NCBI GenBank assembly: GCA_964385755.1
Contig: CAYLPZ010000003.1
Coordinates: 62,001 to 126,000 of the forward strand
Length of the DNA: 64,000 nt
Direction: 5' to 3'
DNA from: CAG-698 sp964385755
Lineage (GTDB): Bacteria; Bacillota_I; Bacilli_A; ML615J-28; CAG-698
This document shows positions 45,695 through 54,046 of this stretch, one piece after another; within the stretch, counting starts at the first letter, position 1; each line of letters opens with the position of its first letter. A model generated the notes under the pieces. The model worked only from the letters and a program-made list of their open reading frames with translations, had not been told where the DNA came from and did not search any database. The position numbers and the translations under genes were made by a program.

Positions 45695-47059
45695 CTATTT
45701 GTTAAATAGATTGCTAATTCTATCTTCATCAAGATGCGAACCAATAACACATACTCTACCAGTATAATCAGCATCGCCTAAACGAATTTCATAGTCCCCA
45801 GCAACATAATCAAAATAATACCATTTTTCATTATCTGATGCTTTAATAATACCTTTACTTCTTAAAACTTCACCTATTGACTCATCTTTTAAAGCCTCTA
45901 AGAAAGTAGTAAGTTCTTCTTTACTTTTTGCTTTAGCTGTTTCGATTCCCCAACTAGTAAATACTTCATCAGCATCATGGTGATGATGGCATGAACATTC
46001 TGGATCATCACATTCTCCCTCATGGTGGTGGTGATGATGACATGAACATTCTGGATCATCACATTCTCCCTCATGGTGGTGGTGATGACAACATTCATGT
46101 TCGTCTTCATCGTGGTGATGGTGGTGACAGCATTCATGTTCTTCATCTTCATCGTGGTGATGGTGGTGACAACATTCATGTTCGTCTCCCTCATGGTGGT
46201 GGTGACAGCATTCATGTTCATCATCTTTCTCATGGTGGTGGTGACAGCATTCATGTTCTTCATCTTCATCATGGTGATGGTGGTGACAACATTCATGTTC
46301 TTCATCTTCATCATGGTGATGGTGGTGACAACATTCATGTTCATCTTCATCGTGATGATGGTGGTGACATGAGCATTCTGGATCATCACATTCTCCCTCA
46401 TGGTGGTGGTGATGTCTATCTTCTTTCGCTTGTTTTTGTAAGTCTTCAAGCATTGTGTTTAGTAAATCAACTTTTGATTCTAAAGTAGATAATAATTTTT
46501 CACCATCTAACTCTTTAAGAGATGTTGTAATAATTGTAGAATTACCATTAATTGATTTTAAAACTTCTAATGTTTCATTAAGTTTATTCACATCTATCTT
46601 ATCTACTTTCGCAACCACTATTGTATTAGCTTCAGAAACTTGATCGATAAAGAACTCACCGAAGTTTCGTGCATACATTTTAGCTTTTCCACCATCTACA
46701 ACAGTTGCAACAATATTTAAAACAAGTTTGTCACTATGCTTTGCACAAGCTTTTTTAATGTCAGATAGTTTTCCAACTCCAGATGGTTCAATAATTATAC
46801 GTTCTGGTGCATATTTTTCTATTACTTCATCTAATGATTTATTAAAGTCACCAACTAATGAACAGCATATACAACCACTATTTATTTCTTTAATATTAAT
46901 GCCTGATTCTTTTAAGAAAGAACCATCGACACCAATTTCTCCAAATTCATTTTCAATAAGTACTATTTTCTCTTTTTTAAAAGCTTCTGCGAATAGTTTT
47001 TGAATAAGTGTTGTTTTACCAGCTCCTAAAAAACCTGATATAATATCTAGTTTAATCAT
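45695..47059 (-). CDS. CobW-family G3E GTPase with a long His/Cys metal-binding repeat
   Basis: 454 residues. N-terminal GTPase: GFLGAGKTTLIQ (Walker A, 9-20), ENEFGEIGVDG (37-47), the metal-binding SGCICC (Cys63, 65, 66), EPSGVG (91-96) and AKVDKID (150-156). Residues 216-361 are about 60 His and 23 Cys in near-tandem units such as HHHHHDEDEHECC and HHHHHEGECDDPECSC. A CobW_C domain ends the protein. Family members deliver zinc, cobalt or nickel to enzymes; the tail resembles a metal store. A second G3E GTPase follows. No Zur box was recognised upstream. Confidence 0.9.
   Translation of the reverse strand: MIKLDIISGFLGAGKTTLIQKLFAEAFKKEKIVLIENEFGEIGVDGSFLKESGINIKEINSGCICCSLVGDFNKSLDEVIEKYAPERIIIEPSGVGKLSDIKKACAKHSDKLVLNIVATVVDGGKAKMYARNFGEFFIDQVSEANTIVVAKVDKIDVNKLNETLEVLKSINGNSTIITTSLKELDGEKLLSTLESKVDLLNTMLEDLQKQAKEDRHHHHHEGECDDPECSCHHHHHDEDEHECCHHHHHDEDEEHECCHHHHHDEDEEHECCHHHHEKDDEHECCHHHHEGDEHECCHHHHHDEDEEHECCHHHHHDEDEHECCHHHHHEGECDDPECSCHHHHHHEGECDDPECSCHHHHDADEVFTSWGIETAKAKSKEELTTFLEALKDESIGEVLRSKGIIKASDNEKWYYFDYVAGDYEIRLGDADYTGRVCVIGSHLDEDRISNLFNK
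45977..46414 (-). repeat. Low-complexity tandem repeat coding for His/Cys clusters
   Basis: About 10 imperfect units of roughly 39-48 bp built on CATCATCACCATCAC-type His codons alternating with GATGAAGATGAA and TGTTGT. Open frames on the other strand and in other frames here are artefacts of the repeat. Confidence 0.85.
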
Positions 47060-47113
47060 TTTACATTACTTCCTTTTCTTTATATATTATTAGCTTTTTT
47101 TAAATAATTATAT

Positions 47114-47656
47114 TTATATATTATGACCTAGTTCATAAGCTTTTGCCATAACTCTATCAAGTTGTAGAACATCTTTTGGATTTTCTGCTCCTCCTGTTGA
47201 TAATATGCCTTTTAAGCTTGCTTTTTCAAAGCAATCAACCCAACCCTGCAATCCTTGGTAGGCTTTTGTAAAAGTATCCTTTTCTGTATCTGCAGCACAA
47301 GCAATCATATATACTTCTCTAAATTTATAATCAGAGTAATATAAAGGATTAAGTCTATCTAACAAGACTTTCATTTGTCCACTCATCTCATAATAATAAA
47401 TTGGAGTAGAAAATACAATGACATCTGAATTTTTGACTTTTTCTAATATTTCTTTAACATCATCTTGATGAATACACTTTTGAGTTTTCTTACAAGATAA
47501 ACATCCAATACAAAAATTTAATTTTTTTCCTTTTAATGAAACTAGTTCAACTTCATGTCCTGCTTCAATTGCTCCTTTTTGACATTCTAAAGCAAGTAGT
47601 TCTGAGTTACTTCCTGAACGCAAACTTGTACTAATTACTAATACTTTCTTCATCAT
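47114..47656 (-). CDS. NAD(P)H-dependent FMN reductase-like iron-sulfur flavoprotein
   Basis: 180 residues of the flavodoxin-like fold: VLVISTSLRSGSNSELLAL binds the FMN phosphate, and STPIYYYEMSGQMKVLLDR is the second family signature. Between them FCIGCLSCKKTQKCIHQDD is a four-Cys cluster motif as in iron-sulfur flavoproteins. Likely a redox enzyme of unknown substrate. It stands alone between the CobW operon and the HD gene. Confidence 0.82.
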   Translation of the reverse strand: MMKKVLVISTSLRSGSNSELLALECQKGAIEAGHEVELVSLKGKKLNFCIGCLSCKKTQKCIHQDDVKEILEKVKNSDVIVFSTPIYYYEMSGQMKVLLDRLNPLYYSDYKFREVYMIACAADTEKDTFTKAYQGLQGWVDCFEKASLKGILSTGGAENPKDVLQLDRVMAKAYELGHNI

Positions 47657-47743
47657 TATTACTTCCTTCTTTATTATTTTTTGTTTATATATATATTATT
47701 ATAATACTTTTATTTATTTTTCTCAATATACAATTATAGTCGA

Positions 47744-48385
47744 TTATTCATTCCATTCTTTGTAAAACTCATTTAAAAATGTTATCATAAAGTCATGTCT
47801 TTCACAAGCAATCCTCTTTCCTTCGCTTGTTGTCATCATATCTTTTAAGAGTAATAATTTTTCATAAAAATGATTAATACTTGTAGAAGTACTAGAGCGT
47901 TTTTGATATTCTTCTTTTGTCATATTCATAATAGGTCTATTTAATGGATCATAAATAGGCCTGTTACGTGACCCACCAAAAGCAAAAGTTCTTGCAATTC
48001 CGATTGCGCCGAGAGCATCTATTCTATCAGCATCTTGTACACACTTTCCTTCAATAGAACTTGGTTCTTTGCTTTCACTGCCTTTAAAAGATACTTCTTC
48101 TATTATTTCACATATTCTATTAATATCTTCTTCACATACATTCTCACTATTTAATATTTTTCTTGCGTTGTTTTTATTTTCATAAGTATCAAATATCTTA
48201 TAATCATCAACATCATGAAGTAGTGATGCTAATGAAACTATATAAATATCTGCTTTTTCTTTTATAGCGATTTTTCTTGCAAGATTATATACTCTTTTTG
48301 TATGATAATAATCATGACCAGTATTATCATTTTTTAAAAATTTTTCTACTGCTATTTTTACATTATCAATAATTGCATTATTCAT
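47744..48385 (-). CDS. HD-domain phosphohydrolase
   Basis: 213 residues with a complete HD signature: GHDYYHTKRVYNLA (His24, His28), SLLHDVDDYKIF (His-Asp about 57-58), and a later DADRIDALGAIGIARTF with the fourth metal ligand Asp. This is the YedJ-like group of small metal-dependent phosphohydrolases; the nucleotide substrate is unknown. It follows the ArsC-like gene by 1 bp, so it is co-transcribed with it. Confidence 0.85.
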   Translation of the reverse strand: MNNAIIDNVKIAVEKFLKNDNTGHDYYHTKRVYNLARKIAIKEKADIYIVSLASLLHDVDDYKIFDTYENKNNARKILNSENVCEEDINRICEIIEEVSFKGSESKEPSSIEGKCVQDADRIDALGAIGIARTFAFGGSRNRPIYDPLNRPIMNMTKEEYQKRSSTSTSINHFYEKLLLLKDMMTTSEGKRIACERHDFMITFLNEFYKEWNE

Positions 48386-48386
48386 T

Positions 48387-48749
48387 TTATTTCCTCAAAT
48401 GACTTAGTTTTTCTTTCCATTCTTTTTCATCAAATCCAACTAAAACATTTTCTTCACAAACTAAAAGTGGCCTTTTTACTAATTTACCATTGCTAGAAAG
48501 TAAAATAAGCATTTCTTCTTCACTCATATTAACAAGTGTTTCTTTTAGATTCATTTCTTTATAAACTACTCCACTTGTATTAAAAAATCTTTTCAAAGGA
48601 AGTGAAGACATCTTATACCACTTTTTTAATTCATCATACGTTGGATTTTCGGTAATTATATCTCTTTTGATTACATCTATATTATTATTTTGTAAAAAAT
48701 TATAAGCTTTATTACATGTTGAACATTTTGAATAACAAATAAATAACAT
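48387..48749 (-). CDS. ArsC/Spx family thiol protein
   Basis: 120 residues with the Spx/ArsC fold: YSKCSTCNKAYNFLQNNNID with a CxxC at residues 9-12, then RDIITENPTYDEL and RPLLVCEENVLVGFDEKEW. CxxC plus the RPL motif is seen in the YffB/Spx group. True Spx would bind RNA polymerase; reductase activity is equally possible. Coupled to the HD gene. Confidence 0.8.
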   Translation of the reverse strand: MLFICYSKCSTCNKAYNFLQNNNIDVIKRDIITENPTYDELKKWYKMSSLPLKRFFNTSGVVYKEMNLKETLVNMSEEEMLILLSSNGKLVKRPLLVCEENVLVGFDEKEWKEKLSHLRK

Positions 48750-48833
48750 TTCATTAATTCTCCTTTATATATATTTTATCACTTTTTACGATAAATTAAT
48801 ATTAAAAATAATTAATGCTATGCTTTTTGCTAA

Positions 48834-48875
48834 AAATAAAAAACAAACATAGTATTAAAATAATACTACATTTGT
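48834..48875 (-). terminator. Terminator of the DUF2807 lipoprotein gene
   Basis: ACAAA and AGTATTA pair with TAATACT and TTTGT, followed by a TTTTTT tract on the minus strand, just past the lipoprotein stop. Confidence 0.7.
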
Positions 48876-48886
48876 TCGATTATCAA

Positions 48887-49819
48887 CTATTTTTTATTTA
48901 CTGTACTTCCGCCGCTACTAACTACATCCATTATTCCATCTAAAGTTTCGTATTCAAGTTTACTTGCGCCGGATAGTTTTGCTTCAAACAAAGATATAAA
49001 CGATAGTTCTAATAAAGATGCGGAAGAAATAGTTGCTTTACCACTATTTAACGTCATATCAAACATTTTAACACTTGATGCACCAGATGCATCAATTGAA
49101 CCATATGTTGCAATGCCAGAAGTAATAATTTTTGATGCACCACTTAATTTAAATTTTAAATTATTAATACTACTATCAATAATTTCAGCATATGAGGCAC
49201 CACTAAGCTCAACATCGATATTTTCAAATATGTTCGTATTTGAAACTAAACTAGATACTCCACTTAAATCAATATCTGCCTCTATAGCTTTTATATGCTC
49301 AATTTTCATTGATGATGCACCGCTTAAACTAATAAATAATTCTTGTGTTTCAATTTCATCGACTATAACACTTGAAGCACCTGAAAAGTCTAAATCTAAC
49401 TTAGTAATTGACATAGAGCTTTTAGATATTCTTCCTGTAACATTTGCAAGATCAATTTCATTAAAAGTATATCCATAAACGTAAATCTCTATTTTTTTAG
49501 TAACATAGTTTTTATATTTATTTCCAGAAATAATTAATTCATTACCAATCTTGTTAACACTAATTTCCTCAAGTAAATCAACAGATGCTTTTATCACAAC
49601 TTTATTATCTTCGTTTGCTTCTTTATCAATTATATATACATTAGGCCCGAAAAAATTTCCTTGTTGTCTTAAGTGAATATCTTTTATCTCTAGTTCATTT
49701 ACATCAACTATATTATATACTTTTTCTGAAAATTCTTCTGATACTTCTTGATCACTTCTACAACCAATCATTGTTATAATAAAAATAAAACAAGTAATAA
49801 AAAATATGATTTTTTTCAT
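48887..49819 (-). CDS. Lipoprotein with a DUF2807-type beta-helix (LSGAS repeats)
   Basis: 310 residues with a signal peptide ending MIGC (Cys about 20). From about residue 120 the motif SGAS recurs at intervals (DFSGASSVIV, SLSGASSMKI, DLSGVSSLVS, ELSGASYAEI, KLSGASKIIT, DASGASSVKM), the right-handed beta-helix repeat of DUF2807, earlier called auto-transporter adhesin head domain. Probably cell-surface; the binding partner is unknown. Clean terminator downstream. Confidence 0.83.
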   Translation of the reverse strand: MKKIIFFITCFIFIITMIGCRSDQEVSEEFSEKVYNIVDVNELEIKDIHLRQQGNFFGPNVYIIDKEANEDNKVVIKASVDLLEEISVNKIGNELIISGNKYKNYVTKKIEIYVYGYTFNEIDLANVTGRISKSSMSITKLDLDFSGASSVIVDEIETQELFISLSGASSMKIEHIKAIEADIDLSGVSSLVSNTNIFENIDVELSGASYAEIIDSSINNLKFKLSGASKIITSGIATYGSIDASGASSVKMFDMTLNSGKATISSASLLELSFISLFEAKLSGASKLEYETLDGIMDVVSSGGSTVNKK

Positions 49820-49943
49820 TTATATATCTCCTTTTACAATTATCTAAAAAATAAATTTTCCATAATTTATTTTATCTCATTTTTTCCCACTTTTACATAA
49901 TATTTTTCTCTTTAATAAATCTATGTTAAAGTATTATTATATA

Positions 49944-49973
49944 AAGCCAACAGTTTTGATTTTCAGTTGGCTT
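49944..49973. terminator. Hairpin AAGCCAAC/GTTGGCTT
   Basis: An 8-bp stem with a 14-nt loop. T residues follow better on the plus strand. It lies between the Fic and DUF2807 genes; nothing else is seen in 49820-50044. Confidence 0.45.
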
Positions 49974-50044
49974 TTCTTTATTGTTCTTCTATTGCATGGA
50001 TTACATATTTAATTTGGAATTAGATGAGTTGCTTATCAATTAAT

Positions 50045-50899
50045 CTATTCCTCCTCTTCATAATAATATGAGTAATCTATTCCTTTCATAAATATATCTC
50101 TATCTTTAATATTATCAGTTAATGCTTTATTTAATAAATCGAATATAGGTTTAGAATTTGTTGGACTTAATTTCATCGCATTTAAGTAATCATTTTTTTC
50201 AATTTTAGACCAATCAATGCATTTTTGAATTCTTTCTTTCAATAATAAATCAAGCCAAATTCTAGTAGATCTTCCATTGCCTTCCATAAATGGATGAGCA
50301 ATATTCATTTCAATATACTTATCTATTATTTTTGTAAATGTATCATCAGGCATTTTATCGATATCAAGTAGCACTTGTGACAAATAATCACCATTAGCAA
50401 AAACAAAACCGGCTTTAGATATAGTTTTAGTTCTAATTTGACCTGCAAAATCATAGATACCTTCAAATAAATAAGCATGTATTTGTTGTAACAATTTGGT
50501 TTTACCTACATATAATAAATCTAATATATTAGATTCAAATAAAGTTTGAGCCTTCCTTTTGCTCTGCTCATCTATTGGATCCATACTTCCAGCAACCCAA
50601 TTATTAAAATCTAGATTGTTTTTGTTTTTCAAGATGATACCAAGTCTTTTAACACCAGACTCATCAATCACATCATTCAGATATTTTTTGCCATCATTTG
50701 AATATAATTTTAGTTGTCTACAAAATGTATTCAACTCTGGATTTCTTCTTTTTATGGCATTCCAGTATATTCTTGGATTTTTTGAATCTGTTAAAGCAAA
50801 AACAATATCAGTTGCGGAATACCACCACTTATTATTTTCATTATCCCAAATTGCTCTTACCTGTTTGTTTAAAAATGTTCTAATCGAATGTTTAATCAT
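50045..50899 (-). CDS. Bro-N/Fic domain protein (putative AMP-transferase)
   Basis: 284 residues. Residues 1-110 resemble the Bro-N antirepressor domain: IRTFLNKQVRAIWDNENNKW, then ADIVFALTDSKNPRIYW, LKLYSNDGKKYLNDV and DESGVKRLGI. Residues 130-284 are Fic, with GIYDFAGQIRTKTI and the active site HPFMEGNGRSTRIW carrying the catalytic His and the NGR anion-binding site, then a C-terminal KGIDYSYYYE. Fic proteins AMPylate proteins and often act as toxins. No adjacent antitoxin is seen. A palindrome lies over its promoter (50926-50950), so it is probably regulated, perhaps by its own Bro-N domain. Confidence 0.86.
   Translation of the reverse strand: MIKHSIRTFLNKQVRAIWDNENNKWWYSATDIVFALTDSKNPRIYWNAIKRRNPELNTFCRQLKLYSNDGKKYLNDVIDESGVKRLGIILKNKNNLDFNNWVAGSMDPIDEQSKRKAQTLFESNILDLLYVGKTKLLQQIHAYLFEGIYDFAGQIRTKTISKAGFVFANGDYLSQVLLDIDKMPDDTFTKIIDKYIEMNIAHPFMEGNGRSTRIWLDLLLKERIQKCIDWSKIEKNDYLNAMKLSPTNSKPIFDLLNKALTDNIKDRDIFMKGIDYSYYYEEEE
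50712..50736. promoter_or_regulatory. Internal copy of the fic operator
   Basis: 22 of 25 bases match the palindrome at 50926-50950, and both are preceded by AATTTTAGTTGTCTACAA. This copy is inside the Bro-N coding region. Confidence 0.45.
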
Positions 50900-50925
50900 A
50901 CATAAATTATATCATAATTAATTTT

Positions 50926-50950
50926 AGTTGTCTACAATTTGTATACAACT
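50926..50950. promoter_or_regulatory. Palindromic operator upstream of fic
   Basis: A near-perfect 25-bp palindrome with arms AGTTGT and ACAACT around TACAA/TTGTA, directly upstream of a TGATATAAT extended -10 (minus strand) for the Bro-N/Fic gene. Confidence 0.6.
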
Positions 50951-51054
50951 ATGATATTTCTTTAACTCATACTCTAATTATTCCGAAATTATAGGCTAAA
51001 TAAATAGAATATATTCCTTGTTATTACTTTTGTAGTTTTGTTTGACATGTTTTC

Positions 51055-51278
51055 TTACACATATGTATACCTTTTTTTATAATCATCAAATGACATCTTA
51101 TTAATTTCTGATATCAATGAGTGATTATTTATTTGTTCTTCAACATAATGCCATCCACATACTGTGCAAAAATCATCTTCCATCTTTATTCCTTCTTTAA
51201 TCTCTTCATCAGAAAGAGTTTCAAAATAATAACCACTGCAAACAGGACATAATGTTTTTTTTACTTTATTTCACCCAT
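51055..51278 (-). pseudogene. Small CPxC zinc-ribbon protein, copy 1 (5' frameshift)
   Basis: Read with one added base after codon 2, the minus strand encodes about 75 residues: KTLCPVCSGYYFETLSDEE, then DDFCTVCGWHYVEEQ and INKMSFDDYKKRYTYV. The CxxC...CxxC pattern indicates a zinc-ribbon protein of the small Cys-rich CPCC type. The frameshift (GGTGAAA here versus GGTAGAAA in copy 2) breaks it right after the start. A palindrome at 51300-51316 lies in front of its ribosome site. No other gene is seen in 50951-51480. Confidence 0.6.
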
Positions 51279-51400
51279 ATTTTTCCTCTTTTTTGTTCGA
51301 GCTAGGTTACCTAGCTTCGTAATATTAAATTTACAAAAAACTAATGTTCTGAGTAAATTTCTTATCTTGTTGATAAAGATAGACAACTAATTAATTTTTA
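51180..51400. repeat. 221-bp direct repeat, copy 1
   Basis: This segment, covering the 5' half and control region of the zinc-ribbon gene, recurs with scattered differences at 52968-53188. Both copies carry the palindrome AGCT-GGT/ACC-AGCT and end in GACAACTAATTAATTTTTA. Confidence 0.85.
51300..51316. promoter_or_regulatory. Palindromic operator of the zinc-ribbon gene
   Basis: AGCTAGGT-T-ACCTAGCT, 8-bp perfect arms. The equivalent at 53088-53104 has one arm mismatch. Position just upstream of the ribosome site suggests repression. Confidence 0.5.
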
Positions 51401-51488
51401 ATTAAAATATTTTTAAACCTTATATTATATTTCTGCAAAATTCTTACTTAAAATAATATATAATATAGTAAATGTGTTTTTATTTTTT

Positions 51489-51586
51489 GTAACTTGTGAC
51501 AATTTTGTAAAGTGTTATACTTGCTTTTTAAGGTTTTTTTGGTATAATATTTTTGTAAAGCGTAACTTGTGACAATTTTGTAAAGT
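51489..51586 (+). promoter_or_regulatory. Promoter with two identical 25-bp direct repeats upstream of the AAA ATPase
   Basis: The same 25-bp sequence (core CTTGTGACAATTTTGTAA) occurs at 51489-51513 and 51562-51586, bracketing a promoter TTGCTT (51521-51526), 16 bp, TATAAT (51543-51548). The second copy ends 11 bp before the ATG, next to the AAGGTG ribosome site. This looks like operator pairs for looping repression. Confidence 0.6.
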
Positions 51587-51597
51587 AAGGTGCAACT

Positions 51598-52851
51598 ATG
51601 ATAATTAAAAGAGATTTATATTTAAACAAATTGATTGAACGAAAGCATAATGGTTTAATCAAAGTGATTACTGGAATTCGTAGATGTGGAAAATCTTTTC
51701 TTTTATTTAAACTTTTTAAAAATCATTTACTATCTGAAGGTGTAAAAGAAGACCACATCATAGAACTTAACTTTGATGATTTTGATAATGAAGAATACCA
51801 AAATCCGAAAGTTACTTCCCCTTATTTAAAAGGTAAAGTTGTTGATTCAGATATGTATTATTTTTTATTAGATGAAATTCAACTTCTTGGTAAATTCGAA
51901 GCTGTTTTAAATGGTTTATTAAGACTTGATAATGTTGATATTTATGTTACCGGAAGTAATGCTAAATTTTTATCTAAAGATGTAATAACAGAATTTAGAG
52001 GACGTGGTGATCAAGTTCATATTTATCCACTTTCTTTTAAAGAATTCTTTGAAGCTAGAAATATTGATAGAATGACTGCTCTTGAAGAATACTTAACATA
52101 TGGTGGTATTCCTTTAATATTATCAATGCAAACACATGAAGCTAAATCCAACTTTTTACATAACCTCTTTATTGAAACTTACTTAAAAGATATTATCAAT
52201 AGAAACAATTTAACCAACAATAATGAATTAAAAGAATTAGTAAATATTGTTTCTTCTTCTATTGGTTCATTAACAAACCCAACTAAACTATCTAATACCT
52301 TTAAAAGTGTTAAAAACATAAACTTGTCCGTTCCAACAATCAGCAAATACTTAGAATATTTAACTGATTCATTTTTAATACATAAGGCAATTCGTTATAA
52401 TATTAAAGGCAGAAAATATATTGATACTCCAAGTAAATATTATTTTTCAGATCTTGGCATTAGAAACGCTTCTATTAACTTCCGTCAAAATGAAAAAACT
52501 CATTTAATGGAAAACTTAATTTATAACGAATTATTAATTAGGGGATATAATGTAGATGTTGGTGAAGTTCCTTTGGTTGTTAGAGATGAAAACAAAACAC
52601 AAATTAGAAAGACATTAGAAGTTGATTTTGTATGCAACCTAATTGATAAACGATTATATATTCAATCAGCATATTCATTATATGATGAAGAAAAATACCT
52701 TCAAGAAACACGATCTCTTTTAAACATTAAAGATAATTTTAGAAAGATAATTATCACATATGATTATGGTCGTAAACATTATACTAATGATGGTATTATT
52801 ATCATGAGTTTATTTGATTTCTTACTTGATCCTGATTCATTAAATTATTAG
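51598..52851 (+). CDS. AAA-family ATPase with DUF4143 domain
   Basis: 417 residues. The N-terminal AAA_14 ATPase has ITGIRRCGKSFLLFKLF (Walker A) and YYFLLDEIQLLG (Walker B), then YVTGSNAKFLSKDV with the sensor. The C-terminal DUF4143 region (about 200-400) has KYYFSDLGIRNA and LEVDFVCN, a divergent PD-(D/E)xK-like nuclease core. These stand-alone ATPases are common in accessory regions of gut bacteria; their role is unknown and defence is suspected by context. Own promoter, operators and terminator: a single-gene unit. Confidence 0.85.
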   Translation: MIIKRDLYLNKLIERKHNGLIKVITGIRRCGKSFLLFKLFKNHLLSEGVKEDHIIELNFDDFDNEEYQNPKVTSPYLKGKVVDSDMYYFLLDEIQLLGKFEAVLNGLLRLDNVDIYVTGSNAKFLSKDVITEFRGRGDQVHIYPLSFKEFFEARNIDRMTALEEYLTYGGIPLILSMQTHEAKSNFLHNLFIETYLKDIINRNNLTNNNELKELVNIVSSSIGSLTNPTKLSNTFKSVKNINLSVPTISKYLEYLTDSFLIHKAIRYNIKGRKYIDTPSKYYFSDLGIRNASINFRQNEKTHLMENLIYNELLIRGYNVDVGEVPLVVRDENKTQIRKTLEVDFVCNLIDKRLYIQSAYSLYDEEKYLQETRSLLNIKDNFRKIIITYDYGRKHYTNDGIIIMSLFDFLLDPDSLNY

Positions 52852-52876
52852 TCTATTTGCAATAATAGGCTTTTTC
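52850..52876 (+). terminator. Terminator of the AAA/DUF4143 gene
   Basis: AGTCTATT pairs with AATAGGCT (wobbles allowed), followed by TTTTTC, overlapping the stop codon. Confidence 0.7.
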
Positions 52877-52899
52877 TTTACTTTAATTATTAAATTTCA

Positions 52900-52979
52900 G
52901 CTTCTAATTCTTCTTTTGATATTAATCCTTCTTCAATTAACCTATTAAGTTCGGCTTTTTTCATTTTCCATCTATATTC
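52900..52979. repeat. 80-bp direct repeat flanking abiE, left copy
   Basis: Matches 55051-55130 with two differences. On the minus strand it codes for the C-terminal piece YRWKMKKAELNRLIEEGL, then ISKEELEAEI. It joins the zinc-ribbon copy 2 out of frame at the shared AGATGGAA. Confidence 0.85.
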
Positions 52980-53188
52980 CTTCTTTAATCTCTTCATCAG
53001 AAAGACTTTCAAAATAATAGCCACTGCAAATAGGACATAATATTTTTTTTACTTTATTTCTACCCATATTTTTCTCCTTTTTGTTTGAGCTTGGTTACCT
53101 AGCTTCGTAAGATTAAATTTACAAAAAACTAATGTTTTGAGTTAATTTCTTATCTTGTTGCTAAAGATAGACAACTAATTAATTTTTA
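52968..53188. repeat. 221-bp direct repeat, copy 2
   Basis: Second copy of 51180-51400. Its left end overlaps the 80-bp repeat, marking a recombination junction between two gene families. Confidence 0.85.
52972..53067 (-). pseudogene. Zinc-ribbon protein, copy 2 (truncated)
   Basis: A 31-residue frame from the ATG at 53067 (GGAG upstream), MGRNKVKKILCPICSGYY, stopping at a TAG where the sequence switches to the 80-bp repeat. It has the first CxxC but not the second, so it cannot form the full ribbon. Confidence 0.6.
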
Positions 53189-53211
53189 AAAGGTTTAAAA
53201 TTTTCTTTGAG

Positions 53212-53229
53212 AGGTAATAAAAATTACCT
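53212..53229. promoter_or_regulatory. Inverted repeat upstream of abiE
   Basis: AGGTAAT-AAAA-ATTACCT, perfect 7-bp arms, 60-90 bp before the abiEi start and just upstream of a TGATATAAT extended -10. AbiEi antitoxins are known to bind inverted repeats at their promoter, so autoregulation is likely. Confidence 0.55.
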
Positions 53230-53301
53230 TACAGAGTAAAAAATTAACCTTTCTATTTGATTTCTTCTTTTTAATTTGATATAATATCATTGGTGGTAGT
53301 G

Positions 53302-54042
53302 ATGAAATATTTAAATGAATTAACAAAATATAAAGTTTTTAACAGAAAAGATTTTGCAACTATGATAAATGATGATAATTTAGCAAAAATGCTTTTACAA
53401 AACTATTTAGAAAAAGGCTATATAAAACGTATTAAACATAATTTATATGGTGTTGTAAGTCTAGAAACTAATGAATGTATAGCTGACAAATTTTTAATTG
53501 CTTCTAATATTACAGACACTTCTTTTATATCACATCATTCTGCATTTGAATTTTATGGTTATTATAATCAAGTTTATTATGATGTAAATGTATCTTCTAT
53601 CTCTAAATTTAATACCTTCGAATTTGAAGAAAACAAATTTTCTTTAATTAAAGTATCTTCTACAAACTTAGTTGAAGAAATACGTGGTGTTAAGGTTACT
53701 TCAATAGAGAGAACTATAGTAGATTCAATTAAAGATTCTGGTAAATATTGTGAGTTAGAAGAAACATTAAACTGCATCAATATGATTCCATACATTTCAA
53801 CAAAAGAAATTTTAAAGTATTTAGATCAAATAAATTCAAAAATGCTTTATAAAAAAGTTGGTATTATTTTATCTCTATTTAAAGATAAACTAAACATTCC
53901 TGATTCTTTCTTTGATATATGCCATGAAGTATCCGATTCAATTAAGGGACATTTTGATAAAAATAAAAGTGCTCATGTATATAATTCCGAATGGAAAATA
54001 TTTATTTACAAAGACTTAAGAAATTACATTAACAAGGAATGA
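53302..54042 (+). CDS. abiEi: AbiEi-family antitoxin (type IV toxin-antitoxin)
   Basis: About 246 residues from the ATG at 53302. The N-terminal winged helix (YKVFNRKDFATMINDDNLAKM to GYIKRIKHNLYGVVS, residues 8-55) binds DNA, and the middle has SFISHHSAFEFYGYYNQVYYDV and VTSIERTIVDSI, typical of AbiEi. It neutralises AbiEii and represses the operon. It ends 4 bp before abiEii. An 18-bp inverted repeat lies upstream. The gene looks intact. Confidence 0.85.
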   Translation: MKYLNELTKYKVFNRKDFATMINDDNLAKMLLQNYLEKGYIKRIKHNLYGVVSLETNECIADKFLIASNITDTSFISHHSAFEFYGYYNQVYYDVNVSSISKFNTFEFEENKFSLIKVSSTNLVEEIRGVKVTSIERTIVDSIKDSGKYCELEETLNCINMIPYISTKEILKYLDQINSKMLYKKVGIILSLFKDKLNIPDSFFDICHEVSDSIKGHFDKNKSAHVYNSEWKIFIYKDLRNYINKE

Positions 54043-54046
54043 TCAT

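Noticed and set aside
45977..46414. Regular repeats resembling a CRISPR array
   Set aside because: Units are contiguous, in frame and coding; there are no unique spacers and no cas genes.
45991..46488. Long open frames overlapping the His-rich repeat on both strands
   Set aside because: They are low-complexity shadows of the His/Cys codon repeat, with no ribosome site or sensible protein.
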